From Echinarachnius parma (taxonomy: Eukaryota; Echinodermata; Echinoidea; Clypeasteroida; Echinarachniidae), in the NCBI GenBank assembly GCA_037951105.1, contig JBAMJV010007767.1, positions 25,262 to 89,261 on the forward strand: DNA of 64,000 nucleotides, read 5' to 3'. Below the pieces are notes generated by a model, which was not told the DNA's origin, did not search any database, and was given only the letters and a program-made list of their open reading frames with translations. This document shows, in pieces, positions 11,147-23,715 of this stretch; position 1 is the first letter of the stretch, and the number at the start of each line of letters is the position of its first letter. The translations under genes and the position numbers were made by a program.

Positions 11147-13470
11147 TTAAAGGTTTGCAAGCCATGTAGAAATCATTGTAGCTCTCTTTGATACATTTGT
11201 TGAATGTTCCCAAAATTAGACATGATTATTATCTGAAAATTGTGCATCACATAAAGGATATGCTCCGACCTACATGTACAAAGATGGTACGCGTAACTCA
11301 ATTTCGCCAAAAATGGACTTGAGGCCCTTATGACTCTCACCCGACGAATATATACATTGTAGTGCTATCCTTGACAATGAAATGGAAACCAATCACATTA
11401 TATTCACAGATATTCCACCATGATCTGTGGAATTATACACTAAACGAGAATTACTTGACTTTAAATCATAGAACAAAAAATTTAATCTCTGCTCGCAGAT
11501 TTGGGATCCTCCCTTAATTAACCAAAACTTTTGCCCTGAAATCTTCCCCGATATTCTCATGAAATCGAATCAGCTATTTTGATAGTCCCTAGTATATTAT
11601 TCTGATGAAAGTAAATCTTCTATTTAGTCCTAGTGTAGGGTCATTATTTTGACATAGTTTGGTTGTAAACTGTAGTAATTTGCCTTTGTTTATTCTATGT
11701 TGTCTTCCCTATTGGTATTTGGTTCAGTTCATTCTATTATGCTTACATGTATCTCCTATTTGTCACCATCACCCCGCATTCCATCTTCAACTCTCGATAC
11801 GTCTGACCCTACTACACTAGTATTCTCCATAATTGACATGGGGTGGTTTTACCAATTGATGCACCATTTGATATTGTGGAATGCATAACACTACATAGAT
11901 GATCGATGCATGATAATACTTTAATCAACTTCATTTAATCAGTGTGTGCTTTTTAGCCAATGTATCCTCAATTTAGTTAAACCCATTGCCTACAGGGAGC
12001 CTTGTGGGTCTTGTCTCTATGATTGTCTTAAGTTCTAGTAGGAAACTTGTAATATACTGTGCACAGTCAGTGAGTATGATGTAAGCATGGGCTGAGAATG
12101 ACTCAAAACAATACTCGTCATAGTTGTTTCATGACCTTACTTGGCAGGTCTCATGGACTAAACTATTTTCTACACCTCCACTACAGATTCGCTCATAGCC
12201 TGACGGTACCAGCTGAAAAAATGAAATGCAATTTTGAACAGGAATTGGAAGAACGCGTCACAGACTAAAGAAGCATCCACCTTCAACTACAAGACCAGTT
12301 TATAGCACTAAGAATTTAAGAAAATCAACATTGAAGACAAGCTAGTTATGTGATAGGATATCTTTATAGCGTTCATTTAAAACATCCCGACAGTTATTGA
12401 GCTAAATAACTGATATCATATTAGTCTGTGCCTGAGTAAACATTTCAAATGCAAACATAGTCAGAAATGCTTTAATAGCAGTCGACCATACCGAAAAATG
12501 TTATGTGCTGATAATAGCTTAAAAATAGCATGTCACACCCATGAACATGCACCAATCCTTTTTATACTGTGCAGTCCATTAAAAATTGTCTTAAAATATA
12601 TGAACCCTAGCTAGACTACAATGTGAATCTAGAAGAATTGCTTTTTCAGAGAGGGAACAGGTTATACACGTATACAATCATACTATCGTTTTGTGGGATA
12701 TGCAAGATCAACTAATCAAGAACTAAGAATATTAAGTATGAATCCTGATACACTTTAAAATGTGTTCACACTTCTAAAGACAACTCGGTACTTTGTCCAA
12801 GACCATTAAGAAATCGTGTCTTGTTAAAATAAAAAAGACCTTTCAGAATTGCAACTCCGAGACCTGCTTGCTTGCTCATCAAGGTCTTATATCTAGAGAG
12901 AGGAGATTAAGTAGAAATATCAAACTCCCCCGTATCCATGCATGCCCCATGCCCCATGATAAGTTGCTCTCCCTGTTACTATGGCGACGGAAGGGCCATG
13001 TACTATTCCCCCCACTGCTAGAGCAGCAAGCTTGAGAGGGGATCAGGGATGATGAGAAGGACGATAGGCGAGACGAACCGATTAAGTCCCCAGCTCTGAT
13101 CTAGCTGTTTCGGGCAGGGGCTGAGGAGATCGAGTCATCGAATGCAGCTCTCAAGGAGTATTGCATTACGAACACACCCAGCTCTCCGCTAGCCCGGGCA
13201 AGGACTGCATGCATACTATGAATGTGTCACAAGTTTGTGATGTACGTGTGCAATATGCATACTTGAGAGGCATAGATAGCCATGGTTAAACCATTTGCAG
13301 AAAGAGGACAGAAAAGGCAAGGTTTCCATTGGGGAGGGTACCTTGAACCTTGAAGAATTACTCTCCCAAAAGCGTAACAGAATGTGCCCTAAGTTATACA
13401 GTCAGTGTCAAGTGTACTTAGTTTTCTCACAAAGAAATGTGGTTCAGTCGTATAAGTTTGCTTTATAAAT
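11147..13470. other. Intronic AT-rich stretch, nothing recognised
   Basis: Mostly unique-looking non-coding DNA. A slightly GC-richer patch at about 12930-13200 has no coding signature. Confidence 0.4.
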
Positions 13471-13474
13471 ACAG

Positions 13475-13797
13475 TCAATATGAATAGTTTAGAAAGGTGG
13501 CCACTGTAGACAGGTGACCTCTATAGAAAGATTCAATATTATTTCCTCTGCAGGGGCACTCTTGCTGGCCACTATACCTACAGGTTTGCTACATTATTAT
13601 TTGTAAAGATATACTAGTAGTCAAAACTGTGTAAAGTGACCACTCAAGGGAAACAAGATAAGTGGCCACTGTGGACAGGTGAACTCTATCTAGACAGGTT
13701 TAATAACATTGTTGTTCTCTGCAAGGGATCACATTTGGTGACCACTATAAGCAGGTTGGCTGCTATAGACAGGTGGCCACTAAGAAAGGTTTGACTG
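13475..13797. mobile_element. CAGTCAAAC-family MITE, one full and one partial copy (family F)
   Basis: The full copy (about 13618-13797) starts near AGTCAAAACTG, then AGTGACCAC, and ends GTGGCCACTAAGAAAGG, then TTTGACTG before TA. An incomplete copy at about 13475-13590 carries the same internal phrases (GGCCACTGTAGACAGGTGA, CTCTGCAGGGG). The ends are inverted repeats starting CAGTC with a TA target, again pogo/Tc1-mariner-like. Relatives lie at 22608, 26945 and 53545. Confidence 0.65.
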
Positions 13798-15135
13798 TAT
13801 ATATATTGGAAGTTGTCATCAAATTACATCAAAGTGTAAATTCTTCTCAAAAGGTTAGTGTAAGGGTGCAAATTGTCCATGGAGAGGGACCCCCTTCCGC
13901 TCCCCTTCTGACTTTGCCATTGGCGCGCTCCCGTTACAAACTCTGTCACAACATTCACACCAACTGACATTCAAAATGCCAAATTCTATGAAGTCATTCA
14001 TAGCAGCGTAATGAAAACACTTGTTGCTTCGATATGGCTATATTCACACAAAGGCAATTTGCAATGAATCAATTGATACTCTGCTCTAGAAAATGAATTG
14101 CATACAAATTTGTAACAATCTCTCTTGAATTAGTAATTTGTACAAGTACAAAACTCAAAAGCATTGTATTTTTTTGCTGATTATGTCTATGATGTTCTAC
14201 ATGGATATGTAATACCCATTTCTCCTGTAATTACGTATCTTGCAGCGTGCACAGCTCATGTGGCCAGCCAAGAAATCATATCTCTTTCCCCCTATAATTA
14301 GCTCAAAGTTGTCCTTGGGGTAGGGGGCACTTTTGGGCTTAAGATATAACAGTCCATTAATACATTGAACTGAACAGATGCAGGCAAATAAATCTGGACT
14401 GTGATGGGACAGTTTTCATTTTTTGACTAAATTTACACGCAGATCTTATGTTTTGAACGGGAGGATTTTCTTTTCAATACCCTTCCAAAATCATCTTATC
14501 CCTTCTCATTCTTGTCATAATGTTTAGTTGTTATGTCAAATTCTATCTAAAAGTGATTTCTAGGAAAAACAGTTTCATTCTTTTTCCTTTCATTTTCAAT
14601 AATATTCCCCAAAAGGGTAAAAAGTGACAGAAAATGGAGAAGAAACACAAGAAGACCCATGTGTTCAAGAAAAGTGACCTGCTTAACAAGAACAATAACT
14701 ATTTAAATATAATAATGTAAATAGCCTAATTTGGGGTGAAAACAGCAATAATTAACATTGTGATGAAATCTTGCCTTATTGAAGAAAAAAAAACATGATC
14801 TTCAGTCGTGCTGCATAAAAGAGAGAGAATTAAAAAGATGGGAATGTAATTTACACAAACACAGAGGTCTGCAAAGTTTCTATTAAACAGACACAGAACT
14901 AGCATGACGATAGTTTCATTTATACTAACCAGGGAAATTTAATTTCTCACAACTATTATCCTTCGGCTCAATCAATCAGAGAGACAAATGAGGATGAAGT
15001 CATTTGTTGGAAACTGTCAGACAGGTCAGAAACTTGAGTGACGGGAGGCAGTCCTGAGCTACGTGACCTACTGTACATGTGTACATTGTAAGTTAGCTAA
15101 TTGAACACAAAGTCACATAGTATAAAGTCAGTTAA
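13798..15135. other. Intronic stretch, nothing recognised
   Basis: AT-rich, no ORF of coding character, no clear repeat. Confidence 0.4.
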
Positions 15136-15437
15136 AGGGATCTAGTAACTTTGTTGACATGATATGTGCAGAAACTGATGAAGGGTTGATAACGTGTCTT
15201 TCTGAATGATGTGTACAAATTTCATGGTAAATGAATGTTGACCGAGGAATGAGTGAAAATGCAAAGTGATATTTGCTTACTCATTACACTAAATTTCTGC
15301 ACATCTGGGAGACTGTCAAATCCGAACATCTTTTCAGAAAACCCAAACCAGCTACATGCTTCTATCAATAACGCATGTGAGAATTGCTTAGAGTTCTAGG
15401 TAAGTTTTGTGGATTTTGACAATGTTACTAGATCCCT
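15136..15437. mobile_element. TTAA-flanked foldback MITE (family E, copy 2)
   Basis: A 302 bp element bounded by TTAA on both sides. The left end is AGGGATCTAGTAACTTTGTT; the right end is CAATGTTACTAGATCCCT. The inverted ends are nearly perfect for 14 bases and similar beyond. The interiors of the two copies share phrases such as 'atgcaaagtgatatt' in opposite orientation ('gaatgtcactttgcatt'). Confidence 0.8.
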
Positions 15438-15540
15438 TTAATTGAACACATTGTAAGTCAGCTAATTGAAAATGCTACAGTGGAGCAAAGAGACATGGCT
15501 GACACTTGACTGTTCTCACTCAGTCTGCTGACTGGCCAGG

Positions 15541-16810
15541 GTGGCTGCACCCCCTTCCTCCAAGCGACAGCATCCTGAGCTTCATGCTCCTAGTCCTACT
15601 CCTAGCCGTGCACAGAGCACCACAGTGGCAAGGGGCGAGAAAGGAGGAAGATAGATCCAGAAATAGAGGGAGAGAGATGGAGAGAGGGGTGGATAGAGGG
15701 ATGGGAGAGGGATGGGGAAAGGGATGGGAGAAGGACAATAATACAAGAGAGGATAGAGGACTGATACTAGTTAAGGGTGTAAAAGGAGTGGCTGTACCCC
15801 CTTCCTCCAAGCAACTGCATCCTGAAATTTATGCTCCTACTCCTATCCGTGCACGGAGCATCACAGTAGAAAGGGGAGAGAAAAGGGAAGATAGAGACAG
15901 AAATAGAGGGAGAGGGGTGTCGAGAGGGGTGGGTTGAGGGAGGGGGTGGGGGGAGGACAATACTACAAGAGAGGATAGAGGACTGATACTAGTAAAGGGG
16001 GTAAAATGAGTGGCTGCACCCTGTTCCTCCAAGCAACTGCATCCTGAGCTTTATGCTCCTACTCCTAGCCGTGCACGGAGCATCACAGTGGAAAGGGGCA
16101 AGAAAGGAGGAAGATAGAGACAGAAATAGAGGGAGAGGGGTGTCGAGAGGGGTGGATTGAGGGAGAGGGGTGGGGGAAGGATGGGGGGAGGACAATACTA
16201 CAAGAGAGGATGGAGGACTGATACTAGTTAAGGGGGTGTAAAAGGAGTGGCTGTACCCTGTTCCTCCAAGCAACTGCATCCTGAAATTTTGCTCAGGACT
16301 AACCATGCACATAGTATCACAGTGGAAAGGGGCCAGAAAAGAAATATAATAGTCATAAATAGAGAAAGATGAAGGAGAGGGGGGTATGAGCAATTGGGAG
16401 AGGGATGGATAGGTGCTGAGGGGTATTGGATTGGATGGGGAAGGATGGAGGGACAAGGAGAGGGGGTAATATTCAATGGGGATAGGAGGACAAGAGGGGG
16501 AGAAAAGGAGGACTAGAGAGATGGTTGCAAGATGAAAGGGGGTAAAAAGAAAAGATGGGTACACCCTTTCCTCCAAATGAGAGCATCCTGCATACTTGCT
16601 GTTTTTTTTTTTTTAGCCTTACACACAGCATCACAGTGGGACGGAGACAGAGAGGGCCAGAGAAGATAAGATTCTAAGGGAATAGGGAGAAGAGAGAATA
16701 GAAGAGAGATGGGGGATAAAGACAGCAAAAATGGATTGGAGGAAAGTAATTATGGGGGTGGATTCAAGAGGGAGGGAGTGGCTGCACCCTCCAAATGACT
16801 GCATCCTGCC
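15541..16810. repeat. Minisatellite of ~220-300 bp units with a GCATCCTG core
   Basis: About six units, each starting GTGGCTG(C/T)ACCC, then CTCCAAGCAACTGCATCCTG, a GTGCACGGAGCATCACAGTG segment, and a long purine tail ending GACTGATACTAGT. CATCCTG falls at about 15571, 15818, 16040, 16277, 16584 and 16802. Long ORFs on either strand are by-products of the skewed composition. Confidence 0.85.
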
Positions 16811-17790
16811 AAACAAGTAGCAGCAAGGTGGAAAGGGGCTAGAGGAGCCGAGGGAGGGGGGGGGGGCGGGGGGGGGGGGGGTAAATGGGAGAGAAAGTGG
16901 AGAACAAGGAGATAGCGAGGGGAATAGAGGAAAGGATGCGGCTAAGGGATAGGAGGGAGAATAGAACGTAATTGAACTGACAGTCTGACACGAGACATAA
17001 ATGTGAGGAAAGATAGAAAGAGCATGGATGATTTATCATGCAAAGAAGAACAAATATTAGCAAGAGAAAGCCGAGAAGGGGCAAAATTGCGATGAGAAAG
17101 AATGGATAAGGAGCAAATAACAACAAATTTCCACAAATATGAAGCAAAAAGAGAAAAGATGGTGAAGGAAAGTGAAAGGTAGAGCAGGGGAAGGGGGAAG
17201 GTAACTAGGGATGCAATTATTTTATTTATTAGAGAGAAAAGAAACGTGCATTTGAGTACTGCAGTTGCGCCAGGTTTGCAACAGGTGACAGGGGGATGAA
17301 GAGAGGAAGGGGGATGACTGTATAGGCATGGGGAGAGGGGGGGGGGGACACCGGGGTGCGCGTGAGAAAGAAAGAGTCACAGATAGAGGGTGAAGTTAGA
17401 AAGATAGAGGCATGAGGAGAGGTGTACACAGGGATGTGTATGTGTGTGATGAAGAAAACGAGAGAGAGAGAGGGAAGAGTAGGAGGGGAAAGATTTAAAG
17501 ATGGAAACATTGAAAGACAGAGAGGGGGGGCTGATTAGGGGTGAGGGGGGCACAGCGGGGATGACTGTACAGGCAAGGTGAGAGGGGACACAAGGGTGTG
17601 AGTGAGAGAAAGAAAGAGAGGGGGGAGAGGGGTGGAAGATCGAAAGAAGGAGAAAAGTGGGAGAGGGGGACACAGTGGTGTGTGAGAGAGAATAAAGAGA
17701 GAAAGGGGAGATATATATAGAGGGGAAGATTGAAAGAAGAATAAACAGAGAAGAGGGTAGGGAGTGAGAGAGGGGAGAGAAAGCTGACAT
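16811..17790. repeat. Polypurine tract (plus strand) with G runs
   Basis: Continuous GA-rich low-complexity sequence with a 14-base G run (16868-16881) and an 11-base G run (17337-17347). It contains loose tandem phrases such as 'ggggatgactgta' and 'gtgagagaaagaaagaga'. No gene. Confidence 0.8.
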
Positions 17791-17851
17791 CACGCATCAG
17801 CATGTGACAACTCTCCAGGTCCTAAGGTAACAAGTTATGCCAGTTTACTTT

Positions 17852-18150
17852 GATCCCAGCCAGGCCAGGCCAGGCCAGGCCTAGCCAGACCAGCCCAGGC
17901 CAGCTAGGGTTTGCCAGGATAGGAGGGTAGCAAAGAGCAAAGAGCATGCAGCTCTGCATGCAAGCACCAAGAGCTTAGAGGGGGCTTGGGAGCCCGCTAA
18001 CAGGGAGGATGTGGAGATTGGCACGGCTAAATTGGAACATCCTGTTCTCGGCTGCATCCATCCCCTTATGTCTAATGCCTCATGATGAGGCGGGGATGGC
18101 TGGCAGGGATGGATGGCTGGCTAGCTGGCTGGCTGGCTGGCTAGTGGGGT
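17852..18150. repeat. Short CCAGG and GGCT tandem repeats
   Basis: Four to five copies of CCAGG/GGCCA at about 17855-17885. A GGCTGGCTAGCTGGCTGGC run lies at about 18115-18145. Confidence 0.75.
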
Positions 18151-18770
18151 CCGTTTCATCTCATCAATGCCCAACACTAACTTTAGAGAAAGGGTACATA
18201 CTGTAGTTCTATATTGACACAGTACAGAAAGAGAATAAATGGGATGTTGTCACTACGAGAATAGAAAGGGGGTTTATTGAAGAAAATCAGTCAAATGGTC
18301 AAATTGGGGTCCATGTCATCTAAATAATGCCCCAAATGCATGTTTAGAGAAAGGGAATGCTTCTACATGTATATGGACACACTACAGAAAGAGAAGAAAT
18401 CGATTACTTTATAGAACACGAAATAGAATCCGAATAAGACAGTAAAATTTAAAGAATGTCATCTCATCAATGCCTGACTGCACCGTCACAAAAAGAGAAC
18501 GCTTGTATACACTACAGTAAGAGACGATATCGGTTAATCACTAGAACAAGAAAGGTATCGTCTATTGAATATAATTTAGATAGTCAAATTGGGGGTCCAT
18601 GTCATCTTCATAATGCTCAAACAAAGCTTTAGGGAACGAAATGATATATATATATTACTTCAGAAAGAGAAGAAATCAGATTTATCAGTTACTAAGGGAG
18701 CAAGTCAACGAGAAAGTAGATAATCTGTGATGGTTAAGGCAGACAAAGTCACGGACAGTCAAATTGGGAG
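18146..18770. repeat. Diverged ~150 bp tandem repeat
   Basis: 'GGGTCC(A/G)T(G/T)TCATCT' followed by 'AATGCCC', 'TTTAGAGAAAGGG' and 'ACAGAAAGAGAA' recurs near 18146, 18305, 18456 and 18593. About four units. Confidence 0.7.
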
Positions 18771-19360
18771 GGGTCGAGTGCTTACAAAGATACACATTGA
18801 GAAGCTCAGAGAGATTAAAATAGACTTTTCAGGAGACAAATGGCCAAAGCCATCTTGGTGCAACATAGCAGATTAAACAGAAAAAGATGTCTCTAGATAG
18901 GAATAAGACAAACTGTGTATCTTGATAAAAAGAGGCGAGACAACAAGAAGATGGGGGACACACATATGGATTCAACTTCTTTGTCTCCATCAATTATTCT
19001 ATTATATTGCTTTACTTTCTGTCTTTTTATACAGAGGAAACATTAGAACTTACAATATAGCAGAAACCTATTACTTGCAGCATGATTGTATACTGGCCAA
19101 CATTTGCAAAAATGTAAATTTGTTTATTGGAAATTAGTGTTAAGTAAATCATATGCTATACATCATGATCTATCTATATTTTAGCTGGACTTGTGATATA
19201 TATTTATAGGTGTAAAGATGTAGTTCATTTAGCACTCGAGGTCAAATTAGTGATGAAGCAAATTTGTGATGAATTTGTAATGTTTGCAGATACATGTAAA
19301 TTCCCTCAATCAGCTGACTCTAAGTATATATTTATTGAGTTGACATGCTCATCTAGATCC
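18771..19360. other. Intronic stretch, nothing recognised
   Basis: AT-rich non-coding DNA. Confidence 0.4.
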
Positions 19361-19830
19361 TCTTTTACCCCTTTTTTTTTATCAGGCTCTCTTTTTCATC
19401 CTCTCTTTATCATCACTTACTCTCTTCCCTCTCATATTTTATCATCTCTGTCTCTCTTTCCTCATATTTCATCATCTCTTTATCATCTCCTCTCTCTCTT
19501 TCCTCTTATATTTGATGCACTCTTTTTATCTTCTCCTCCCTGCTATTTTGTTTAAACTTATATTTCCTAGATTCTCTTTGTTTTTATTAGGCTCTCTCTT
19601 TTCCTTAATTTTTCATCATCTCTTTAGCATCTCCTCTCTCTCTTTACTCTCCTGTTTTATCAACTCTTGTAATCATCTCCTCCCAGCCTCTTTTTTAACC
19701 TATATATTCCCTAGATCCTAATTTTTATTAGGGTCTCTCTTTTCCTGTATTTTTCATCATCATCTTTATAAATCCCTCTCTCTCTTTCCTCTAGTATCTT
19801 CTCTTTTAATCCTCTCTTTTCGCCTCTACT
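19361..19830. repeat. Polypyrimidine tract with tandem TCATCTC phrases
   Basis: CT-rich on the plus strand. 'TTTCATCATCTCTTTA' and 'CTCTCTCTTTCCTCT' recur several times, and 'CCTAGATTCT/CCTAGATCCT' twice. Low-complexity diverged tandem array. Confidence 0.7.
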
Positions 19831-19969
19831 CTATTCCCAATCGCCGACTTTTCTCCGTGTTTGTTCTTCATCACCATCGCGCCCTGCCTCAAAACTTCTC
19901 AAAGTGTTCTCTGATCGAGCTGATAGGCAAGAGGGTTGTAACGATGATTCATCTCGCGGGCTGGATTAC

Positions 19970-20110
19970 CATGTAAGATGTAAGATGTGCGATGTACGTA
20001 CGTAAGGGCAGGGCAAGGCACTGAGTAACAAACTTATTACACTGATGTACAATGTAGGTACGTACGTGGAGGCACTGGGTAACTAACTTATTAGTTATTA
20101 CTAACAAATG
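19970..20110. repeat. Two-copy ~65 bp tandem duplication rich in TACG
   Basis: 'GATGTACGTACGTAAGG...GGCACTGAGTAACAAACTTATTA' is followed by 'AATGTAGGTACGTACGTGGA...GGCACTGGGTAACTAACTTATTA'. Confidence 0.65.
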
Positions 20111-21231
20111 TGTATTACACTCACTCTGCACTACGCAGCACTAAGTCAGTCCATGAAGTACATTTTATTTATCAAATCAATATTCATAAATAAGTTTTCG
20201 ACACATATTATAATGTATTTCTTTGATCTATATATTATTCACGCATGAATGTTATATTTTTATGAAGTATGCAAAATACCTGAAGAAAGTGAAGAACTTT
20301 CTCAAGTGGTACCAAATTCATTTTTAAAAAACACACAATATGAACATTAACAACATTCGGTTAAAGTTATTCAAACTTTTGTTTCTCTGTGAGTTTTATC
20401 ACAAAAGATGATATTTTGAATAGTGCAGATGACTGGAAAACATAATCTAGTCCTATTTATACATTGAGGCAAATTACCTTGTTATTTTATTATATTATAT
20501 TTGCTTCGTACATTTCCAGATTCCATCTGAATTCTACAAATGTTTTCAAGAGAAATATCTGACACACACTGTATTCTGTAACTTATAACAACTTTATAGA
20601 GTGTAATAAGAAGAAGAGTTCAGAAGAGTAGCAATTGGACATCGCAAGTAACTACGTTAAGATAAATTGGCACACATTTTGTTCTAACAAAGATCCAACT
20701 CTTGCCTATACTTACTACAGTGTATGTAAATGTAGAATGACAAAATGCAGAACTACATGTATAATGGACAGATATTACTTTCAGTTTAGAATGACACCGA
20801 ATCAAGTGAGATGTACAGTATGCAATATCACTTTGTGTACCTACACTCCAGTTTTAACGGGAGAACATCCCTCTCTCTGAGAAATGAAGTGTTGTTTCTG
20901 TACTAATCTGAAGGAAGCAGGAAATGGTTTGGAGGAAAAGAGATGGCTACATGTAATATAATAGTGTGGATGCATACATCTACTACATGTACATCTACAC
21001 ATTACTTTCAGTTTTAAATTGGTACTACTGATACTATGAAGCCCAGTTTACCTATTAACAGAAGATGCATAGATGTAGACACCATTGTACAATGTATGTT
21101 CATCAATGAGTCTTATGTAAAGTTTTGGTGGGAGAACCTCCCCAGGGGGGAAATAAAATTGTATTTCATAGGAGGCTGCTTTTAAGTAAGAAGAAAGCAC
21201 CTCAGAATGTTGGGGGCTCTTTAAGGCAGTT
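20111..21231. other. Intronic stretch, nothing recognised
   Basis: AT-rich, no coding signature. Confidence 0.4.
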
Positions 21232-21242
21232 GGGGGCTTAAT

Positions 21243-21673
21243 CCCGGGGGGGGGGGGGGGGGGGGGGGGGCACTCATGTATAATGTAAGACGGGTATGTG
21301 CCGCTAAAAAGAACCCCGTTTTCACACCCGATTGTCGCTCTAAAGATACCCGATTTTCAAAAATTGCCGCTCCATAGATACCCGGAATGACTTGGCTAGG
21401 TAATTGAGTAGCCTCAAGTCCATTATTCTTCTTCAGTCAGCTCCTTGACCACCATTTGAGGGTTTCCGTAGGTCTTTGGTAGCTCCAAGTTCATGTATTT
21501 TGCCCGTATTTGGTAGTTTTAGTCTGCTCCTTAGTCCCCTTAACTCCCGTTTCAGGGTTTTTGTAGCTCCAAAGACCCTATATTTTGTGCTTGTAGTCCG
21601 CTCTTAAGACCCCTATTTCAGATATCCGTGCGGCACACCCCCGTCAAAAAATAATTCGAGTGCCCCCCCCGGG
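21243..21673. mobile_element. Complete poly-G-ended MITE with 8-11 bp target duplication (family A)
   Basis: The left end is CCC plus a 25-base G run, then CACTC...GACGGGTATGTGCCGC. The right end, reverse complemented, is CCCGGGGG...GCACTCGAATTATT...GACGGGGGTGTGCCGC. Termini match over about 45 bases with the G run inside each. GGCTTAAT directly follows the right end and directly precedes the left end; the identity can be read as long as GGGGGCTTAAT. An 8 bp duplication would fit hAT, P, Merlin-type or related elements. There is no ORF, so the superfamily is undecided. Confidence 0.75.
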
Positions 21674-21994
21674 GGCTTAATAGCCCTGAAAAACCTGATT
21701 ACTGGCATATTATAAAGCCACAAAACATGCATTTTTAATTGCCCAACTGGTTCACCAGGTAGAGAAAAAAGTTACTTTTCCGCAGAATGAAATGCAAATT
21801 ATCACTTTCATTTCACCACGGAGATGCCCAAATCAACTATGAAGAGCCTAATTATTCCACTTTTCGAGTGAAAACATCTACAGAGTTGCAAACTGTTTTC
21901 TGGAGGAAGCAGGAAATGATTTTGGGAAAGACAGAGCCACCAGTGGAGGAAGTCAGCATGGGGAATCTAGATCAACCTACAGAGAACTATATAT

Positions 21995-22410
21995 CAGCTA
22001 TAATGTGTATGTGTGTGTATGTGTGTATATATGTGTATGTGTGTGTGTTTGGATGTCTTATGTATGTGTATGTGTGTGTGCATGTCTTATGTGTAATACC
22101 TGTTTGTGTATGTGTTCATGTCTTACGTGATTATATGTTAGCTACATCTCTACTTGTGTTTGTGTGTCTTATATGTTTTGTATGTGCATATGTGCGTTTT
22201 TGTATATGTGGCGTGCATACATGTGTTCATGAGTGCATGTTCTGTGTGTGTGGGTGCGTGTGTGCATGTGTTTGTTTACACATGTGTGTGTATGTGTTGC
22301 ACAAGTGTGTGTGTGCGTGTGTGTGTATTGCCTGTATAACGGCACATCCGTATGTGTTGTATGTATGTGTGTGTCCATGCATGTGTGTGTGTGTATGTGG
22401 GTATTTCAGA
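21995..22410. repeat. Degenerate (TG)n microsatellite region
   Basis: About 400 bases dominated by TGTG interspersed with TATG and CATG. The Cys/Val-rich ORFs here are repeat translations. Confidence 0.9.
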
Positions 22411-22607
22411 TGGATGTAGAGGTGGTTAACATCCTCAAAGACTCTAGTCAGGTGTTTCCAATTAGAACAACCACTACTATGTTAATTGTGTATTCACCAT
22501 GGAAATGAGTCCATTATGCACAATGGCATAGTAAGGATAAACAGCTATTGGGGGACAGACTAAAAACTGTATACACTTGAAATTGAATCAACTTTCTTTT
22601 CATAAAA

Positions 22608-22885
22608 TAGTCAAACCTGTGTATAGTGACCACTTAAGGGAAACAAGACAAGTGGCCACTGTATACAGGTAACCTCTAGAGACATGTTGTATATTATTGT
22701 TTTCCTCTGCTAGGGATCCCTTTGAGTGGCCACTATAGGCAGGTTGGCTGCTATAGAGGATAGACAGGTGGCCACTAAGACAGATCTGACTGTAGCTCTA
22801 GTTTTTCTCTGCTGGGGATCACTTGGGAGGCGACTATATGCAGGTTGGCATCTATATACAGGTGGTCACTAAGACAGGTTTGACT
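22608..22885. mobile_element. CAGTCAAAC-family MITE with a second partial copy behind it (family F)
   Basis: The left end is AGTCAAACCTGTGTATAGTG, then ACCAC. The right end is GTGGCCACTAAGACAGATCT, then GACTG and TA, at 22792. It is directly followed by the tail half of another copy (about 22800-22885) ending AGACAGGTTTGACT. Confidence 0.65.
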
Positions 22886-23439
22886 CTAGATAGGTTGTTT
22901 TGAATTTTTTACTTGATGTTGTTCTGCTCACATACTTTCCCTAGCTCAAAAAATCAATAGATACATTGTATGTAATTTTGTAAATCATGTAATTATAAAG
23001 AGCTCAATTATATGATTGCTGAAGTACAAGATGAAAGAATCGAGGCAGAGTATTGAAAGAAAACACTATAGAATCATTAACCATGATATCACATCACATG
23101 ATCGACATGATGCACTAGCTAGTCCCGATCCCATCCGATATCTTTTCCACACACAGCCTTGCACGCAAGTCCAAAGTTCAAATGCAGGGCTACGGCTAGA
23201 GTAGAGATTGACAACGACACTGTTTTAGAATCAAATGGGAAACCACTTTGCGCCCATTGATGATGCTACCTAGCTACTATTATAATCTGTGCAGTGCAGT
23301 GAGAAGAGTCCAAAGTATGAGCAGCCTGGTACGCCATAAAAAGTGATAAATCCATTACATGATTAGGCAGAACTTGAACACCGAGTACTGAAACCGATGC
23401 AATCATTGCTAAACCAAGTCGGGCTCCACAGATTTTAAA
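22886..23439. other. Intronic stretch, nothing recognised
   Basis: No repeat or gene recognised. Confidence 0.4.
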
Positions 23440-23715
23440 TGTTTGAAGCAGGGCTCCCCACTGACACTTGCCCGCTTGCCCAGGCAAGTAAAAATTAATG
23501 TCGGGCAAGTAGACTTTCATTATTGCATTGGTCTAGTTTGCTTGCCCAATCGGGCAACTTAAATTTCTCTTCAACTGCAAGAGTAGATGGTCATTCTATA
23601 CGTTTAAATCTCATTAAGAAGCAAGTGGGCGAGTTAATTTTCTGTTTGGGCAAGTCAAATTAAAACATCTATGATTTTACTTGCCCGAACGGGCCAGTAG
23701 AGAAAAATGAGTGTG
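23440..23715. repeat. Dispersed repeat with CTTGCCCG/CGGGCAAG motifs (family H, copy 1)
   Basis: 'GCAGGGCTC', 'CACTTGCCCGCTTGCCC', 'GGGCAAGTA', 'TGCTTGCCCAATCGGGCAA' and 'AAATCTCAT' occur in the same order as at 48588-48830. The inverted CTTGCCC/GGGCAAG pairs can fold back. No assigned class. Confidence 0.65.

Noticed and set aside
15506-17803. Long Ser/Pro/Leu-rich ORFs on the minus strand and an Arg/Gly-rich one on the plus strand
   Set aside because: By-products of the purine-rich minisatellite; units and frames follow the DNA repeat, not a protein family.
21787-22508. 210-residue Cys/Val-rich plus-strand ORF
   Set aside because: Translation of the degenerate TG microsatellite.
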